A stretch of DNA of 64,000 nt from Doryteuthis pealeii (lineage: Eukaryota; Mollusca; Cephalopoda; Myopsida; Loliginidae): assembly GCA_023376005.1 (NCBI GenBank), contig CM042152.1:84557881-84621880 (forward strand). The letters run 5' to 3'. Below, one piece after another: positions 1-10,958 of the stretch. The translations under genes and the position numbers were made by a program. Below the pieces are notes generated by a model, which searched no databases, had not been told where the DNA came from, and saw only the letters and a program-made list of their open reading frames with translations. The number at the start of each line of letters is the position of its first letter. Positions within the stretch are counted from its first letter, which is position 1.

Positions 1-1228
1 GTAGGTGACTCACCTATGACCAGAAAAATGGACTTACCCAAAGGGTATATTTAGCAGAGCAAAGCTGCTCAAGTGAGAAGTAGCAAATGCATGTCTTCGT
101 GTATGCTGTTACCAAGGAAACCCTCCTCATTTTGTACATTGCTATATGTTGAATACATTCTGTTCTTTACTTTTATCTCCGTGTTGAGGATTTATTTATT
201 GACCCTTAAAACAGGTCATAAAATGGTGTAAATGTGATAATGTCTGTCATGGCTCACCCAGATTAGAGTTCCCGTAGGAGTTGCACCCCCTTACACCATT
301 TTATTTCCTCACTTTGTTTACATCTGTGACTACTTCGCTACCGGAAGGAGTATCTTCAGTACCCAGAATCCCCTGTGAGTAGTGGGACCTTTAATTCTTT
401 TCCACAATAGTTTGTTTATTGAACGGACGTGTCTCATCTTTCCTCTTCATGTTCATCTCTCATAGAACAGTTTCTTACACCTTTCTTGTGGATGGAATAA
501 ACGAAATTACCCTACCCACGGTTTTTATTATTCTTTGCTTGAAGAAGTTCAACTACGTGTAACGAAAAGCCATATATACGCTTTGGACAAGATGTATACA
601 GTGAAGTAGAAGGCACGATAATGTCAGAATGATGCCATTGGGAAATTAAGTTCCTTGTAGGACCACCCAAGGTGGACAGATCTGGCACCCAGTGGTATTA
701 GGGCCACAACCCGATCAAAGGGGCTATGATGAAAATTCCAAGAAGCAACTGCACCAGAAACCAGGGGTTACTTTTGGTCCTCTCATCCCTGCGTCTGCTG
801 GATAATCTGAGGCAAGCAAGACTGTCTTCTTGAGGGGTTTTGGGGGACAGATTGCATATTTCCTATTCTTATGATACTCCATCTTTGAATGGATGGAACC
901 AGCTCAACTCACCCTGGATGAATTCTGCCACAAGACAAGAAAAGTTGAGTTTCCCATTTCAATTTTCTTGATCAAATCTGTCAAGATTTTAGAAGAATAA
1001 AAAAAAAAAGGATTTGCTTTTTGAATTTTGAAGTTTTTTATTTAGAAATTTTAATTCATTTGTCTGAATTATTGCGATGAAGCTTCATAATTTGTATCGC
1101 TATCACTATACTGAGGTGATCACTACTAGAATAGACTCAGTCCTAATTAGTGATCATCCTCCACACAATAATACAATAACCAACATTATGTTTTTTTGTT
1201 TTGTGTGACATTGTTTATATAGTGTAAT
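1..1228. other. Unassigned DNA, no gene seen
   Basis: No credible coding exon or repeat family recognised. A small palindromic motif (GATCACTACT ... TTAGTGATC, about 1117-1155) recurs at 51176-51216. Confidence 0.4.
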
Positions 1229-1234
1229 GTGTCT

Positions 1235-1437
1235 TCCTTTTCTTCTTCTTCTTCTTCTTCTTCTTCTTCTTCTTCAATAGACCTTTCTTCTTCTTCTTCT
1301 TCTTTAACAGACCTTTCTTCTTCTTCTTCTTCTTCTTCTTCTTTAACAGACCTTTCTTCTTCTTCTTCTTCTTCTTTAACAGACCTTTCTTCTTCTTCTT
1401 CTTCTTCTTCTTCTTCTTCTTCTTCTTCTTCTTCAAC
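1235..1437. repeat. (TTC)n array with periodic spacer
   Basis: Blocks of TTC are interrupted four times by an 11-base spacer close to TTTAACAGACC, giving a compound higher-order array. The open frames across it are only low-complexity Ser or Lys and are not genes. Confidence 0.9.
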
Positions 1438-1560
1438 AGAGAACTACTGCAAGGTCACCAAAAGGCCAAACCTTGTCAATCATCTAACGGTTATTTTCCA
1501 TGATTCATAATTACCAGTTACATTTAAATTCTATTCTACCATACATAATCAAGCCAAAAT

Positions 1561-1937
1561 TGGCTTGGTCATATCAGGAGGATGGACAAATGCTGCATCC
1601 CCAAAGACCTACTGTATGGTGAATTAGTAGAGGGCGCCCAACCAGTAGAGAGACCACGCCTGTACTTTAAAGATGTCTGCAAGAGGGACATGAAGACATG
1701 CCACATCAACACCAACACATGGGAGGCTTGTGCAAAAGACCATGTGACCTAATGCCTCCTCGCCAAACAAGGAACGAGAAGGAGTGAAAAAGAGAGGAAA
1801 GTAGTCGTTGCAGAAAAGAGAGCCAAAAGGAAGGAGAGACTACAGCAACTCCAGCAAGCATCACTGTTTGCAGTCACTGCACCAGAGATTGCCATTCAAT
1901 AATTGGTCTGTTCAGCCACTCACGCAGTTGCAGATAA
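1561..1937 (+). pseudogene. LINE C-terminal fragment with zinc-knuckle-like end
   Basis: Frame 1 reads WLGHIRRMDKCCIPKDLLYG, later RPRLYFKDVCKRDMK and INTNTWEACAKD, typical of the C-terminus of non-LTR reverse transcriptases in invertebrates. After an in-frame TAA (1750-1752) and one frameshift near 1870, another frame gives CSHCTRDC ... GLFSHSRSCR then a stop at 1935-1937, a CxxC/H/C motif known at the end of such ORFs. Truncated and dead. Confidence 0.8.
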
Positions 1938-2170
1938 AAAAAAAAATTCTAAAGTGGACACTACACCATTGTCTTTATTTGCCGGAAGGATGCCAACAAC
2001 CAACCATACATAATTAATAGGCAACCTATCAATTAAGTAACAATCTACTATCTTACTCACTTTCCTTAAAATCAGCATTTTATAAAACCTTGGCTTTTCT
2101 CTGGGCTTGAACACCAGGAATTATGCAACTATCTCAGTTACAAGGCAGGCTTAATGATTGATATATTCAG

Positions 2171-2666
2171 TAGAATTGGTTGATTTTTACCTTTTTTAAA
2201 AATATCAAATTCTTCCAAATGGTGAAAGTTATGTGTTGGTATAATGAATACTGATACCAAAAACTAGATCTCATACATGCACCATTGTTTGAGGAAATAA
2301 CATCAAAGATCATCTACTAAAATGCACCAAAATTCCTCATTTTTGCTAAATTTAGCTGAGTAATTGGTTAGAAAATATAGCAATTTCAATATTTAAAACT
2401 GAGGTTGTCATTTTAAATGACGTGAATAAAATATAATTAGAATTCAAATTGAAAATAAGACCCCTTCACCACCTGATATTTTACCTACTAAGCTGATTTT
2501 TACCTACTAAGCTGTAAAAGTGATAATGTTTTAAAAGATTGAAATCTATTTCCTAAAAAAGAAGGCAAAGTTTTGAAGAAAAAATATTTTGTATGGTAAT
2601 TCTTTATGTTAATTTGCAACTTTCACCACACGGGAACTGTTACAGTTCCAAAATCGACCTACCCTA
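2171..2666. mobile_element. hAT-type MITE, copy 1
   Basis: Right end reads AAAATCGACCTACCCTA and the left end is a decayed inverse (TAGAATTGGTTGATTTTT). Flanks ATATTCAG and ATCTTCAG match at 7 of 8 bases, so an 8-bp target duplication is likely. Related copies at 32531-33036 and 58658-59080. Confidence 0.75.
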
Positions 2667-3018
2667 ATCTTCAGTGACACAGGAAACTGTGAAATTATTT
2701 GCTCTTCTATTGACTGACAACTTTGAACTTTGTGAATTCCTTTTTTTTTTCCTGTCAAAAATATTCACACTTTGATATGTCATTGGAGAATCAATATTCC
2801 TTCAAAGGACGTGAATTAAGTTAATGTTTACTGATTCACTTTTGACTTTCTTAAGACACTGCATGTGATCTTGGATCAATTGATGCTCAATCAAATGGTT
2901 GGCATTTGTTGTGATTATGTAACGGTTTCTGCGTTATGGATATTGGCTCAGAGTAGCATAGTCTGGCACAAGGCCAGACAAAAATAAAAAATGGGGCACT
3001 TTTGTTGCAGTTTAAAAA
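2667..3018. other. Unassigned AT-rich DNA
   Basis: Nothing recognisable in this stretch. Confidence 0.3.
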
Positions 3019-3239
3019 TTATTTCCTATAACTCCAACATAAAAAAATATTGATTGACTGATGAATTATTTATTTATTTATTGATCTACTAGGAAAAAAG
3101 AAGACAGGGTGAGGGTTAGGGTTAGGGTTTAGGGTTTAGGGTTAGTTAATGGGAAAATGATGGGTAGATTAATTAACAGATAAAATTCATTCAGAGTGGT
3201 TCCCCTTTTTTAGATTAGAGTTTTTTTTATTAATAACCA
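3019..3239. mobile_element. Fold-back element with telomere-like core, copy A
   Basis: Terminal inverted repeats begin TTATTTCCTATAACTCCAA; the right arm is decayed. Centre holds GAAGACAGGG followed by TTAGGG/TTTAGGG units at about 3112-3145. Confidence 0.75.
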
Positions 3240-3267
3240 TGGAAAATTTGATAGCCATTGTTCTTCC

Positions 3268-3668
3268 TGTTCTTCCCTCCGATCAATCGGCTGGTCACGT
3301 CAAGCCCTAGCACCTATATGATTTTCCCAACCCTATTGCCCTTATGGCAAGCCCCAACCCCTTTTTATCATATGGGTGCTAGAAGGCGGTGGCTGCGGGT
3401 CTACATGTCCTGGGAATGACGTTAAACTCTATCTGATGGTGAGGTTCCAGTTTTGGAGGTTTGGGGAATGTGGAGCACCCCTTCATCACAATTGCTCCCA
3501 GGTCGACTCTGACCCGGAGTGGTAGTACCTGTTAGGGTCCCATCTATGGGTTAAATAGAAAAATGTATTTATAAAAAATTGTGTTATCCATTAAGAATTG
3601 ATTTATTTCAAAACTTTATCGGCATTAAATGACCCACTGAGGTTGATATGCCGTAAAACAAAAAACAA
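3268..3668 (-). repeat. TTTTACGGCATATCAACC repeat family, copy 1
   Basis: On the minus strand it starts at the motif TTTTACGGCATATCAACC, then GGGACCCTAACAGGTACTAC, GGGTCAGAGT, and GGGGCTTGCCATAAGGGC. At least nine further copies lie at 24-62 kb. Long, non-coding, with no inverted ends; probably a SINE or the 3' tail of a LINE. Confidence 0.8.
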
Positions 3669-4130
3669 AAACAAAAAAATCTTGCTGTTCTTGACTTATA
3701 AATGACATATCGATGGAGAATAAACAAAACTAAAATAAAATTGGTCAGATTTAAGAAAACTAGGTTACCTCCCTTGGACCATGAGTCATTTTAATAATAT
3801 TTATGAATAATTTTTTTTTGTTTTTGCAAAAGTGCCAACGATGATTAACAAGATATTTTTACTAATCATTTCTAATGTAGTTGCAGTTATAGATCGAGGC
3901 CAGATGAATCTGGACTTGGTAAAAAAAAAATGTGTGTGTGTGTGGTGGGTAACATTGAAGAAATCACTTCTCGTTTTTTGTAATAATATGGAGCTCTCCC
4001 CAAACTCCAAGTCTAGTCCCAGGGAACCGTCTCGCCAGGCAGCACCTCCCTATTGAACTTACAAAAATATATTCAGGACCAATCCTGATGCCTAAGACGT
4101 CACTAAAAAAGAAGAAAAAAAAAGAAAGGG
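3669..4130. other. Unassigned AT-rich DNA
   Basis: Contains a short (GT)n run near 3932-3942 and purine-rich tracts; no gene. Confidence 0.3.
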
Positions 4131-4365
4131 ATTATTTCTTATAACTCCAACCTAAAAAAGGGGAACCACTCTGATTGAGTGATAAATTATTTATTTATTT
4201 TCCCATTAAACTAACCCTAAACCCTGACCCTAAACCTAACTCTAACCCTAAACCCCAACCCCAACCCCGTCTTCTTTTTTCCTAGTAGATCAATCAATAA
4301 ATAAATAATTTATCAGTCAATCAGAGTGGTTCCCCTATTTTAGGTTGGAGTTATAGGAAATAACC
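4131..4365. mobile_element. Fold-back element with telomere-like core, copy B (inverted core)
   Basis: Inverted arms ATTATTTCTTATAACTCCAA and its complement ending GGAAATAACC. The core (4210-4269) reads CCCTAA/CCCTAAA/CCCCAA units, so it is in the opposite orientation to copies A, C, D and E, and is the longest at about 60 bp. Confidence 0.85.
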
Positions 4366-4798
4366 AAGAAAAGAATAAACTTACAAGACTGGACAATTTC
4401 TGAAACAATCCACATGTATTCCTGAGGGGTGAGGGGGGTCCCCACCTTGCGCCAAAATCCACTCTTAGGAGGAGGAGGAGGGGAGTGAGTGGTAAACGTC
4501 GATCTTGCAGATATACGGCAGTGAAGTTATCAAAGTTTATAAACTCGTGGCAGTGATGATGTCATTTCCTGTTCACTGACCAATGAAAATGTCTGCTTAA
4601 GATTTTGCCAGTCAAGAAAATGATTTTTGTATAAGAGAAGGCATGAACTCAACTATCCCTAGAGACAAAGATAAAGACATAAATATTCTTCACAAGGGAA
4701 ATTACAAATCAATGTGATCATTGTACACAAAACTATCTAAGGCATGCACTCAAATTTCCCTGCAGCACCCTTTTTCCTCTGAGGGTTTCTGAACAAAC
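4366..4798. other. Unassigned DNA
   Basis: No gene or known repeat recognised; a short (GGA)n run at 4471-4482. Confidence 0.3.
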
Positions 4799-5154
4799 GG
4801 CAATCTGAACATTAGCTACATAAATGAGAGTAATCTCCCCTTGGTTATTTCACTTGAGGACACCATATATTTTGGTCGGCCATTTTCATTTCACTGTAAA
4901 TCTACACTGAAAATACGAATTTGTTTGACTCAATACAACGGCATGGTTTAACACGAAAATATCATAAAATGTGTTCTTAATTGTGCTTGCGCATTATTAG
5001 AAATGAACTTAATTGTTATTAAGAACACATTTTATGATATTTTCGTGTTAAAACATGCAGTTGTATTGATTACAGTGAAATGAAAATGGCTTCCTCAAAG
5101 TGAAATAAACAAGGGGAGGTTACTCTCATTTATGTAGCTAATGTTCAGATTACC
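4799..5154. mobile_element. GGTAATCTGAACATTAGC fold-back MITE, copy 1
   Basis: Nearly full-length palindrome with ends GGCAATCTGAACATTAGC and its complement, central turn near 4985. Flanks GAACAAAC and AAACAAAC match at 7 of 8 bases, an 8-bp target duplication. A second copy at 43723-44011. Confidence 0.85.
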
Positions 5155-5222
5155 AAACAAACTACCTGCATCAGTTGTTACCTGCCAAGACACTGAACCC
5201 TTCAAAATTCACCATCACTAGG

Positions 5223-5472
5223 GGCCGGGATAGCTCAGTCGGTAGAGCGTTCGGCTAGAAACCACAAGGTTCCTAGTTCGATACCGGTCCTCGCCAACTC
5301 AGTGTTATGAGTAGCACATGGATCTGTGCGGTAAAGTAAGGAGCTGATGGTAGGTGTGGCGCTCCACCTCAGACGCCAAAAACAATCTCCTTGGTCTAGC
5401 GAAAAGGGGATAGACTCCCTCGCTGACTGGCTGATACCGACTTTAGGCCGCCTCGATGACTTTACTTTACTT
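5223..5472 (+). mobile_element. tRNA-headed SINE family 1, full copy
   Basis: Best copy of the commonest SINE. Pol III A box TAGCTCAGTCGG and B box AGTTCGATACC sit in a tRNA-like head (5229-5290). The body follows with GGAGCTGATGGTAGGTGTGG, a GGTCTAGCG motif, AAAAGGGGATAGACTCCCTC and GATACCGACTTTAGGCC, ending in an ACTTTACTTT tail. Transcription by Pol III and LINE-driven copying are expected for such elements. Confidence 0.9.
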
Positions 5473-6040
5473 TTTATAGCTGATATCCCCTCTCTCCACA
5501 CACACACACATGTTCTGGTAATTTGGACTATCCCACCACGGCTGATAACCCCCCCCCCACTGCCATTGGACAACACTTATTGAGTAACCCCACATGCGCT
5601 TGGGCATACCACCCAGCCATGTTTTCCATCCTCAGCGGTTCTAGCAGTGAACTTCAGCTACAAGTACTTGAGTCTCTTTATATCTCCCGTATCCAGCCAG
5701 TCCTGTGTATACAAAAACAGTTCCACAAATTGCTTCTTTTTGACACTTCAAGCCTCAACCTTTTATGTGGTGAACCAGAAATTTCCGAATCCCTCCTCAC
5801 GGTTCGTAATTTCTCTTAATTTCTCATTCCTATTGAAAAAAGGGGCAGAAAAAAAAATTTACCTTTTTTTCAACAATTCCAACCTACGTATAACCTGCTA
5901 TCAATGAATTTCTCTGATGAGAATTGACCGAAAAAAGAATATTTATTTTAGATTATACATCTAATTATAAGGGTACCCTAACTTTCTTTTTAGAAATTTT
6001 TTTCCATCTCTTTCAATATGAATACGCTTCTACGTGTCCT
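5473..6040. other. Unassigned DNA
   Basis: A short AC run at 5500-5511 and C10 at about 5550; 5590-5830 has slightly higher GC but no supported exon. Confidence 0.3.
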
Positions 6041-6041
6041 A

Positions 6042-6078
<37 letters not shown>

Positions 6079-6087
6079 ATATATATG
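6041..6087. repeat. (TA)n microsatellite
   Basis: Perfect to near-perfect TA run at the edge of a dispersed repeat whose body runs 6118-6275. Confidence 0.9.
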
Positions 6088-6117
6088 GGGTAAAATATTA
6101 ATTAATTAATTAAGGAA

Positions 6118-6275
6118 CGGTTATGAGCTTTTTTCTACATATTTCCAACCAAGTCATTCAAAAATATCCATCACATTTTGAACAACAACAAATCTTTTTC
6201 TTTTTTTTTTATCATATTGTCCTGAAGAAGGTCTTATATAAACCAAAACGTTTAAACATTGACATAACCACCAGT
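6118..6275 (+). repeat. Dispersed repeat with CTGAAGAAG motif, copy 1
   Basis: About 160 bp repeated in the same orientation at 6620-6790. It contains CCTGAAGAAGGTCTTATATA then CAAAACGTTTAAAC, a decayed form of the CTGAAGAAG...GAAACGTT motif seen in several element ends in this window. Confidence 0.7.
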
Positions 6276-6359
6276 AATAAACTTACATCCAGTGTAACAT
6301 CCCGTGTTTGTCTACATTTCTCCATATATACTTATGTATTACTATGGTATGTACAGAAA

Positions 6360-6398
6360 TAACCTACTCGAGTTTCACCATAAGGATCTTCAGGGTTA
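6360..6398 (-). ncRNA. Candidate minimal hammerhead ribozyme (type I)
   Basis: Read on the minus strand: UAACC, CUGAAGA, a 10-nt stem-II region (UCCUUAUGGU), GAAA, then C-UCGA-G-UA and GGUUA. UAACC pairs with GGUUA (5-bp stem I), CUGANGA and GAAA are the invariant core, and C-UCGA-G gives a very short stem III ending in a GUA cleavage triplet. Stem II is weak (two GC pairs). Activity is not shown. Confidence 0.55.
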
Positions 6399-6530
6399 AA
6401 TCCACTGAATTAATCAAGACCAAGTGCAATTGAATTCATGCCTTTGCTCCATCAATGATATTGAGCACTCTTTATTTAATAATAAATATTTATTGCAAAC
6501 TATATTATCAATATTGAAAAAGTATTAAGT

Positions 6531-6585
6531 ATCATCATCATGTCATCCTGACAGCACAGATGACCATGACATCACCATCCACCCC
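6531..6585 (-). pseudogene. LINE 3'-end stub with ATG-type tail
   Basis: Minus strand GTCATGGTCATCTGTGCTG and CAGGATGACATGATGATG match the end of the LINE at 11455-12120 (GTCATGGATATCCATGCTGA). Only the last tens of bases survive. Confidence 0.6.
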
Positions 6586-6619
6586 TGACGTTGGAAATGT
6601 GTATGGTGAAAAAGTCTCA

Positions 6620-6790
6620 TAACCGTTCATTGATGAACCTTTTTCTCCATATGCATGTCCAACTCAAGTCATTCAAAAACAACCATCACCTTTTAAACAT
6701 CAACAAAATCTTTTTATCTTCTTTTTATCATATTGTCCCGAAGAAGGTTTTATATAAACCAAAACGTTTAAACATTGCCATAAATATAAT
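6620..6790 (+). repeat. Dispersed repeat with CTGAAGAAG motif, copy 2
   Basis: Direct repeat of 6118-6275 (here CCCGAAGAAGG). Followed by (TA)n at 6825-6858 and 6916-6963. Confidence 0.7.
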
Positions 6791-6824
6791 AAATTCATCT
6801 TTTTTGGAACAATTTGTTTTTCCT

Positions 6825-6911
6825 ATATATATATATATATATATATACATATATATATGAATTCAAGATAGTTACAATGTAGCAATATTCACCGGAAGTT
6901 AACCAGACAAG

Positions 6912-6954
<43 letters not shown>

Positions 6955-6963
6955 TATATATAT
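6825..6963. repeat. Two (TA)n tracts with a short spacer
   Basis: TA runs at 6825-6858 and 6916-6963 separated by about 57 bp of unique sequence. Confidence 0.85.
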
Positions 6964-6989
6964 AATTAAATCTATTATTTAAGGTCAAA

Positions 6990-7640
6990 CTTTGTCTAAA
7001 TAAGTAGTAACATAATGACCATCATTAAAAAAAAGAAAAATATCATTACATATGCAGTTTATTTTTAATACAATTTATACATTAAAAATTGTCCAAATTT
7101 CTAGGAAAAGTTAAGTCAAATTTATTTTGATTTATTGTGTTCAATAATGGTTTTAAAATAGTTTTAAAATACTTATAAACATTTCTTTGTAGAAATAAGT
7201 AAGGCATTACCTTAAATACATATTTATTAAATATTACTGAAATCTTACTCACTCGTTTTAACTTTTAACAAGTAAAATCCGTTTTTTGTACGTAAAAAAA
7301 TAAAAAATATATTAGTTTCGTTTTGAAAAGAAAATGTTTTGTCACTTCCAGTTTATAAATACAGTATAGTCATTTTCAGCCATTATGTGCATTATATTGA
7401 AAATAAATTTAATTGTTTTAAAATATGAAAAGCCTTATTTTAAGTTTAAAATGTTATATTGTTAGATTCTAGAAATAAATATCTATTTAATGCAAACCGT
7501 TTTAATCGGACTATTGTTCTCATCTTCATTGTTATCTGTACAATGTTTCAGCCGATGTGCCCCCCGGCCTTCTTCGGGTATTTTTTGTCAGATCTTGGGA
7601 ACCATCTCGGACTCAAGAACCTTCTTTTCAAAAACAGCAA
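6990..7640. other. AT-rich unassigned DNA
   Basis: No gene or family recognised. Confidence 0.3.
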
Positions 7641-8107
7641 CCTTCTTCAGCTGAAACGTTGTACAGATAACAATGAAGATGAGGACAATAGTCCGAATAA
7701 AACAAATAATACTAATTATGAAGCCTCATCTCAAAAATTCAGAGAAATAGTGTAGATAACAATAAAGATGAGGACAATAGTCCAAATGAAACCAATAATA
7801 TTAATTGTCAAGCCTCATCTCAAAAATGCAGAGAAATAGTGTAGATAACAATAAAGATGAGGACAATAGTCTGAATAAAACAAATAATCCTAATTATCAT
7901 GTCTCATCTCAAAAATTCAGAGAAATAGTGTAGATAACAATAAAGATGAGGACAATAGTCTGAATAAAACAAATAATCCTAATTATCAAGCCTCATCTCA
8001 AAAATTCAGAGAAATAGTGTGGATAACAATAAAGATGAGGACAATAGTCCGAATAAAACAAATAATCCTAATTATCAAGCCTCATTGAAAAAATTCAGAG
8101 AAATAGT
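7641..8107 (+). repeat. 89-bp tandem repeat, five units, after a GAAACGTTGT motif
   Basis: The unit (TGTAGATAACAATAAAGATG, GAGGACAATAGTCCGAATAA, ending CAGAGAAATAG) starts at about 7662, 7751, 7840, 7929 and 8018, exactly 89 bp apart. The first unit is preceded by CTTCTTCAGCTGAAACGTTG. One or two units of the same sequence recur at 26100, 33817, 49545, 53755 and 61625. Confidence 0.9.
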
Positions 8108-8115
8108 TTTGTTTT

Positions 8116-8272
8116 TATTAGCTCAGTTGGTAGAGTGTCCAATTATGAACCCCAATGTTCCCGGTTCGATACCGGCCCTTGCCAACTCAGCGTATGAGTA
8201 GCATATTGATGTATGTGGTAGAGTAAGGAGCTGATGGTAGGTGTGGCGCTCCACTTCAGAAGCAAAAAAGAA
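8116..8272 (+). mobile_element. SINE family 1, 3'-truncated copy
   Basis: Starts TTAGCTCAGTTGGTAGAG with B box GGTTCGATACC, and stops after CTCCACTTCAGAAGC. Confidence 0.85.
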
Positions 8273-8392
8273 ATCTGAAAAGAAACTGGATTGAGATTTT
8301 GAAGCTTGTTATTTGCCATTACAAAAGGTCAACATAAAAGAGTTTTATTCTTTTTGGCGTTGAGACAAGAAATTTGTCATGATTAGAAAAGA

Positions 8393-8452
8393 ATGGTGGG
8401 GGGATGATGGGGGGCAGGGAATGATGGGCGGTGGGGGGTGGGGGGGCGGAAT
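8393..8452 (+). other. G-rich tract with G-quadruplex potential
   Basis: Many runs of 3-7 G on the plus strand within about 60 bp, unusual for this AT-rich window. Confidence 0.6.
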
Positions 8453-8605
8453 GACCTACCAATTTTATGGACGGGCAGTCAAGATTATTGATTATCTGTT
8501 GTCGAATAGAACACAGGGAAACGGATGAGTTTTTTTTAATCTTTTTCTTTTTTTAAAAATCTGTACATAATCAATGTCTCTGTTGTAAACAAGTCAACTA
8601 AATTG

Positions 8606-8806
8606 GGTTATTTCCTATAACTCCAACATAAACAAAGGGGAACCATTCTTGACTGATAAATTATTTATTTATTCATTGATCTACTAGGAAAAAAGAAGAC
8701 GGGGTTAGGGTTAGGGTTTAGGTTTAGTTTAATAGGAAAATAAATGAATAATTTATCAGTCAAGAGTGGTTCCCCTTTGTTTATGTTGGAGTTATAGGAA
8801 ATAACC
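8606..8806. mobile_element. Fold-back element with telomere-like core, copy C
   Basis: Ends GGTTATTTCCTATAACTCC and complement, long arms, core GGGGTTAGGGTTAGGGTTTA at 8701-8729. Confidence 0.88.
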
Positions 8807-8867
8807 CAAAATTGGACTAACATTAACAAAGAGAGATAACTATTGGATTTGAGAGTCAAGTCCTGCT

Positions 8868-9240
8868 GATCATCATCAGGTTGCAATGGCAGCACGGATA
8901 CCTATGACTCTCTCTCACCAACTATCCCTATTGGTCATCACTCTTGGCAGGTCTTCTGCACAGCCTCCTGTACTTATGCAGAGCTGATATAGGTTTTTGT
9001 TGGTCGGCCTATACTGGTGTGTCCATGTATAGGTGTCCACAGGAAAACGTCACTTTGGAGCTTTGCTTCTCCACCAGTTTCCAGCATGTCTTCTTCGTAT
9101 TACTTGAATGGTTTGTGTGATAGGACTGAGCCTGCTCAGTATTTAATAGACTTAGTTTTCAAAATCTGTTTTGATAGTAAGTTTTCAGTTACTCTAAGAT
9201 GTTCAATAACCCAGCTTACACTCAGTACTTTTGTAGTATA
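8868..9240 (-). pseudogene. LINE 3' fragment (RTE-like), degenerate
   Basis: Minus-strand frames give GRPTKTYI, then after a shift GGCAEDLPRVMTNRDSW, matching the end of the better-preserved LINE at 11455-12120 (GRPAKMYI ... AEDLPEAMSDREG). Ends in a short ATG-type repeat. Several stops and shifts. Confidence 0.7.
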
Positions 9241-9269
9241 ACGGGGCTTGTCAACGTGCCTCCAAATTC

Positions 9270-9740
9270 ACGGCACTAAAAAGGTATGTGTTACGCAGCG
9301 GTCGTCATTGTCGATAAAAAAGGTACAACATGTGAGATATATCGTCACAAGGGCTTAGAATTTATTTTCAGGCTCGTGTCGAGGGCTGTCTCGGGGAGAA
9401 GGAAAGGCAGAGAGAAAGAGAGGCAGGACACTGTTAAATTCCTGTACCTTTTAACATAGTACTATCTCGCCGTCCCAAACTAGGGACCAGCAGAACCGCG
9501 TCCGAACTCTACGCCGCCGGAAAGCAAAAAGAGGCCAATCTTGTTGTTCCTCGTTCCTCGTCATCACATGACTTCCGCTTCTGGCCGACACCCGAAACTT
9601 CTGATCAGCTTCCAATTCCTCTTCCGGGTTATTCCTCGGTCAAATTTCCGGCAACCCATTGTGTGTCCACTACTCCTTTTTTTTAACCCTTACTTTCTCT
9701 TATTTCTTCTTCCTCTCTTTCTATAGCAGTCCTCTCACAG
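9270..9740. other. Locally GC-richer stretch, function unknown
   Basis: Has CpG-containing motifs (CGCCGCCGG, several CTTCCG) unlike its neighbours. It could be an old promoter or repeat; I see no linked exon. Confidence 0.3.
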
Positions 9741-10000
9741 TTTTATTTCTACTATTAAACTCCGGTGGACCTTCATAATCACGTTACACTTTTCCCTACC
9801 CTAAACTCCATGCATCCTTATTTTATTGCTGATATTGTTATAATCAAGGTTAGCGTATGGTAGACTGTTTTCAACAATATATGCTTAAATATACTAAAAA
9901 CTTTTTTTCCTGAATCTGACCTGCTGAAATGGGGGTGCAATATGCAAATACGGTACTTATAAAAAAATTTTCTTCTAAATCATATATTATATTATATATA

Positions 10001-10600
10001 CTAGCAAATATATGCACCCTCTGGGTGCAAGTATTTAATGTAATAAAATATCATATTAAATTAGAAAGGCAAATGAAACTAAATAAAAATGCGGATAGAA
10101 AACATTTGAAACAGAGGGGGGTATGATCGAAAAATAGAACAACGGAAACTTACTCTTCCATCAATCCCGTTTTTCATTGACAAATTTTCTAATTTAACTA
10201 TTTAGTTAAAATAGGAAATAAAATAAAATTGCAGTTATTTGTTCTTGTTAATGAATTTCATTTAAGATTTATTGAAGATATTTTTGCTCATATTCATTAA
10301 TATAAAACCAAACAATTAGAAATCCATAATACTAAGCACATATTTATTAAAATCAAATTTTTTATATCAATATGTAAATTAGCCTTCCCATTCAAACAGT
10401 AAACCGCTATTTTGTTGTATATATAAATACCATTGCATTTTATTAATATGCAAATAAGTCCAACAGTTTAAAAGACTATTTTATTAGTAATTAAGGTTTA
10501 AATAAAAATAAAATCATGGAGAATGTGATGTAAATAACTAAGGGAATTGTGACTTGAGTAGTGATATAGTTTCGGTTACAGACAGACAAATACACAATCT
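10001..10600 (-). mobile_element. Helitron-type non-autonomous element
   Basis: Minus-strand 3' end has the hairpin GCACCC/GGGTGC (10028-10014), then CATATATTTG and CTAG followed by T, as expected for a Helitron terminus. The body matches 21995-22777 in inverted orientation. The 5' limit near the (TA)n at 10612 is approximate. Confidence 0.75.
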
Positions 10601-10611
10601 CCATTATAATA

Positions 10612-10654
<43 letters not shown>

Positions 10655-10958
10655 GAGCAAGGTAGACAAACACGGGATGTTGTAGAAAATGTATGTTGAT
10701 GTTGTAACGTTTTGGTCTATCTTCTTCAGGAGTTTGGATTAAATTCTTGCTTCAATGGTGAACATTTTCATACTAGTGAATTAGGAGGTTGTGAATAAGG
10801 GGAGGGGTGGTCAGTTGTTAACAAAGTCCTGAAGAAGGTCTAATAGGCCGAAACATTACACCGTCGACATCAGCATAATAAATATCCATTTTCTACAACA
10901 TCCCATGTTTGTCTACCTTTCTCCACATAGTGTCGGATTAATGTCCTCTTATGTCTCC

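Noticed and set aside
1215..1510. Open frames of pure Ser or Lys over the TTC array
   Set aside because: They arise only from the trinucleotide repeat; no flanking coding signal.
3112..3145. True chromosome end or telomere fusion
   Set aside because: The TTAGGG tract is short, sits inside inverted arms, and recurs at four other sites with the same flanks.
5229..5290. Functional tRNA gene at the SINE heads
   Set aside because: A and B boxes are good, but the 3' half continues into a conserved non-tRNA body shared by sixteen copies, and acceptor pairing is not maintained.
5235..5576. 113-residue minus-strand open frame
   Set aside because: It lies across a SINE family 1 copy; similar frames occur in other copies and none shows a protein family.
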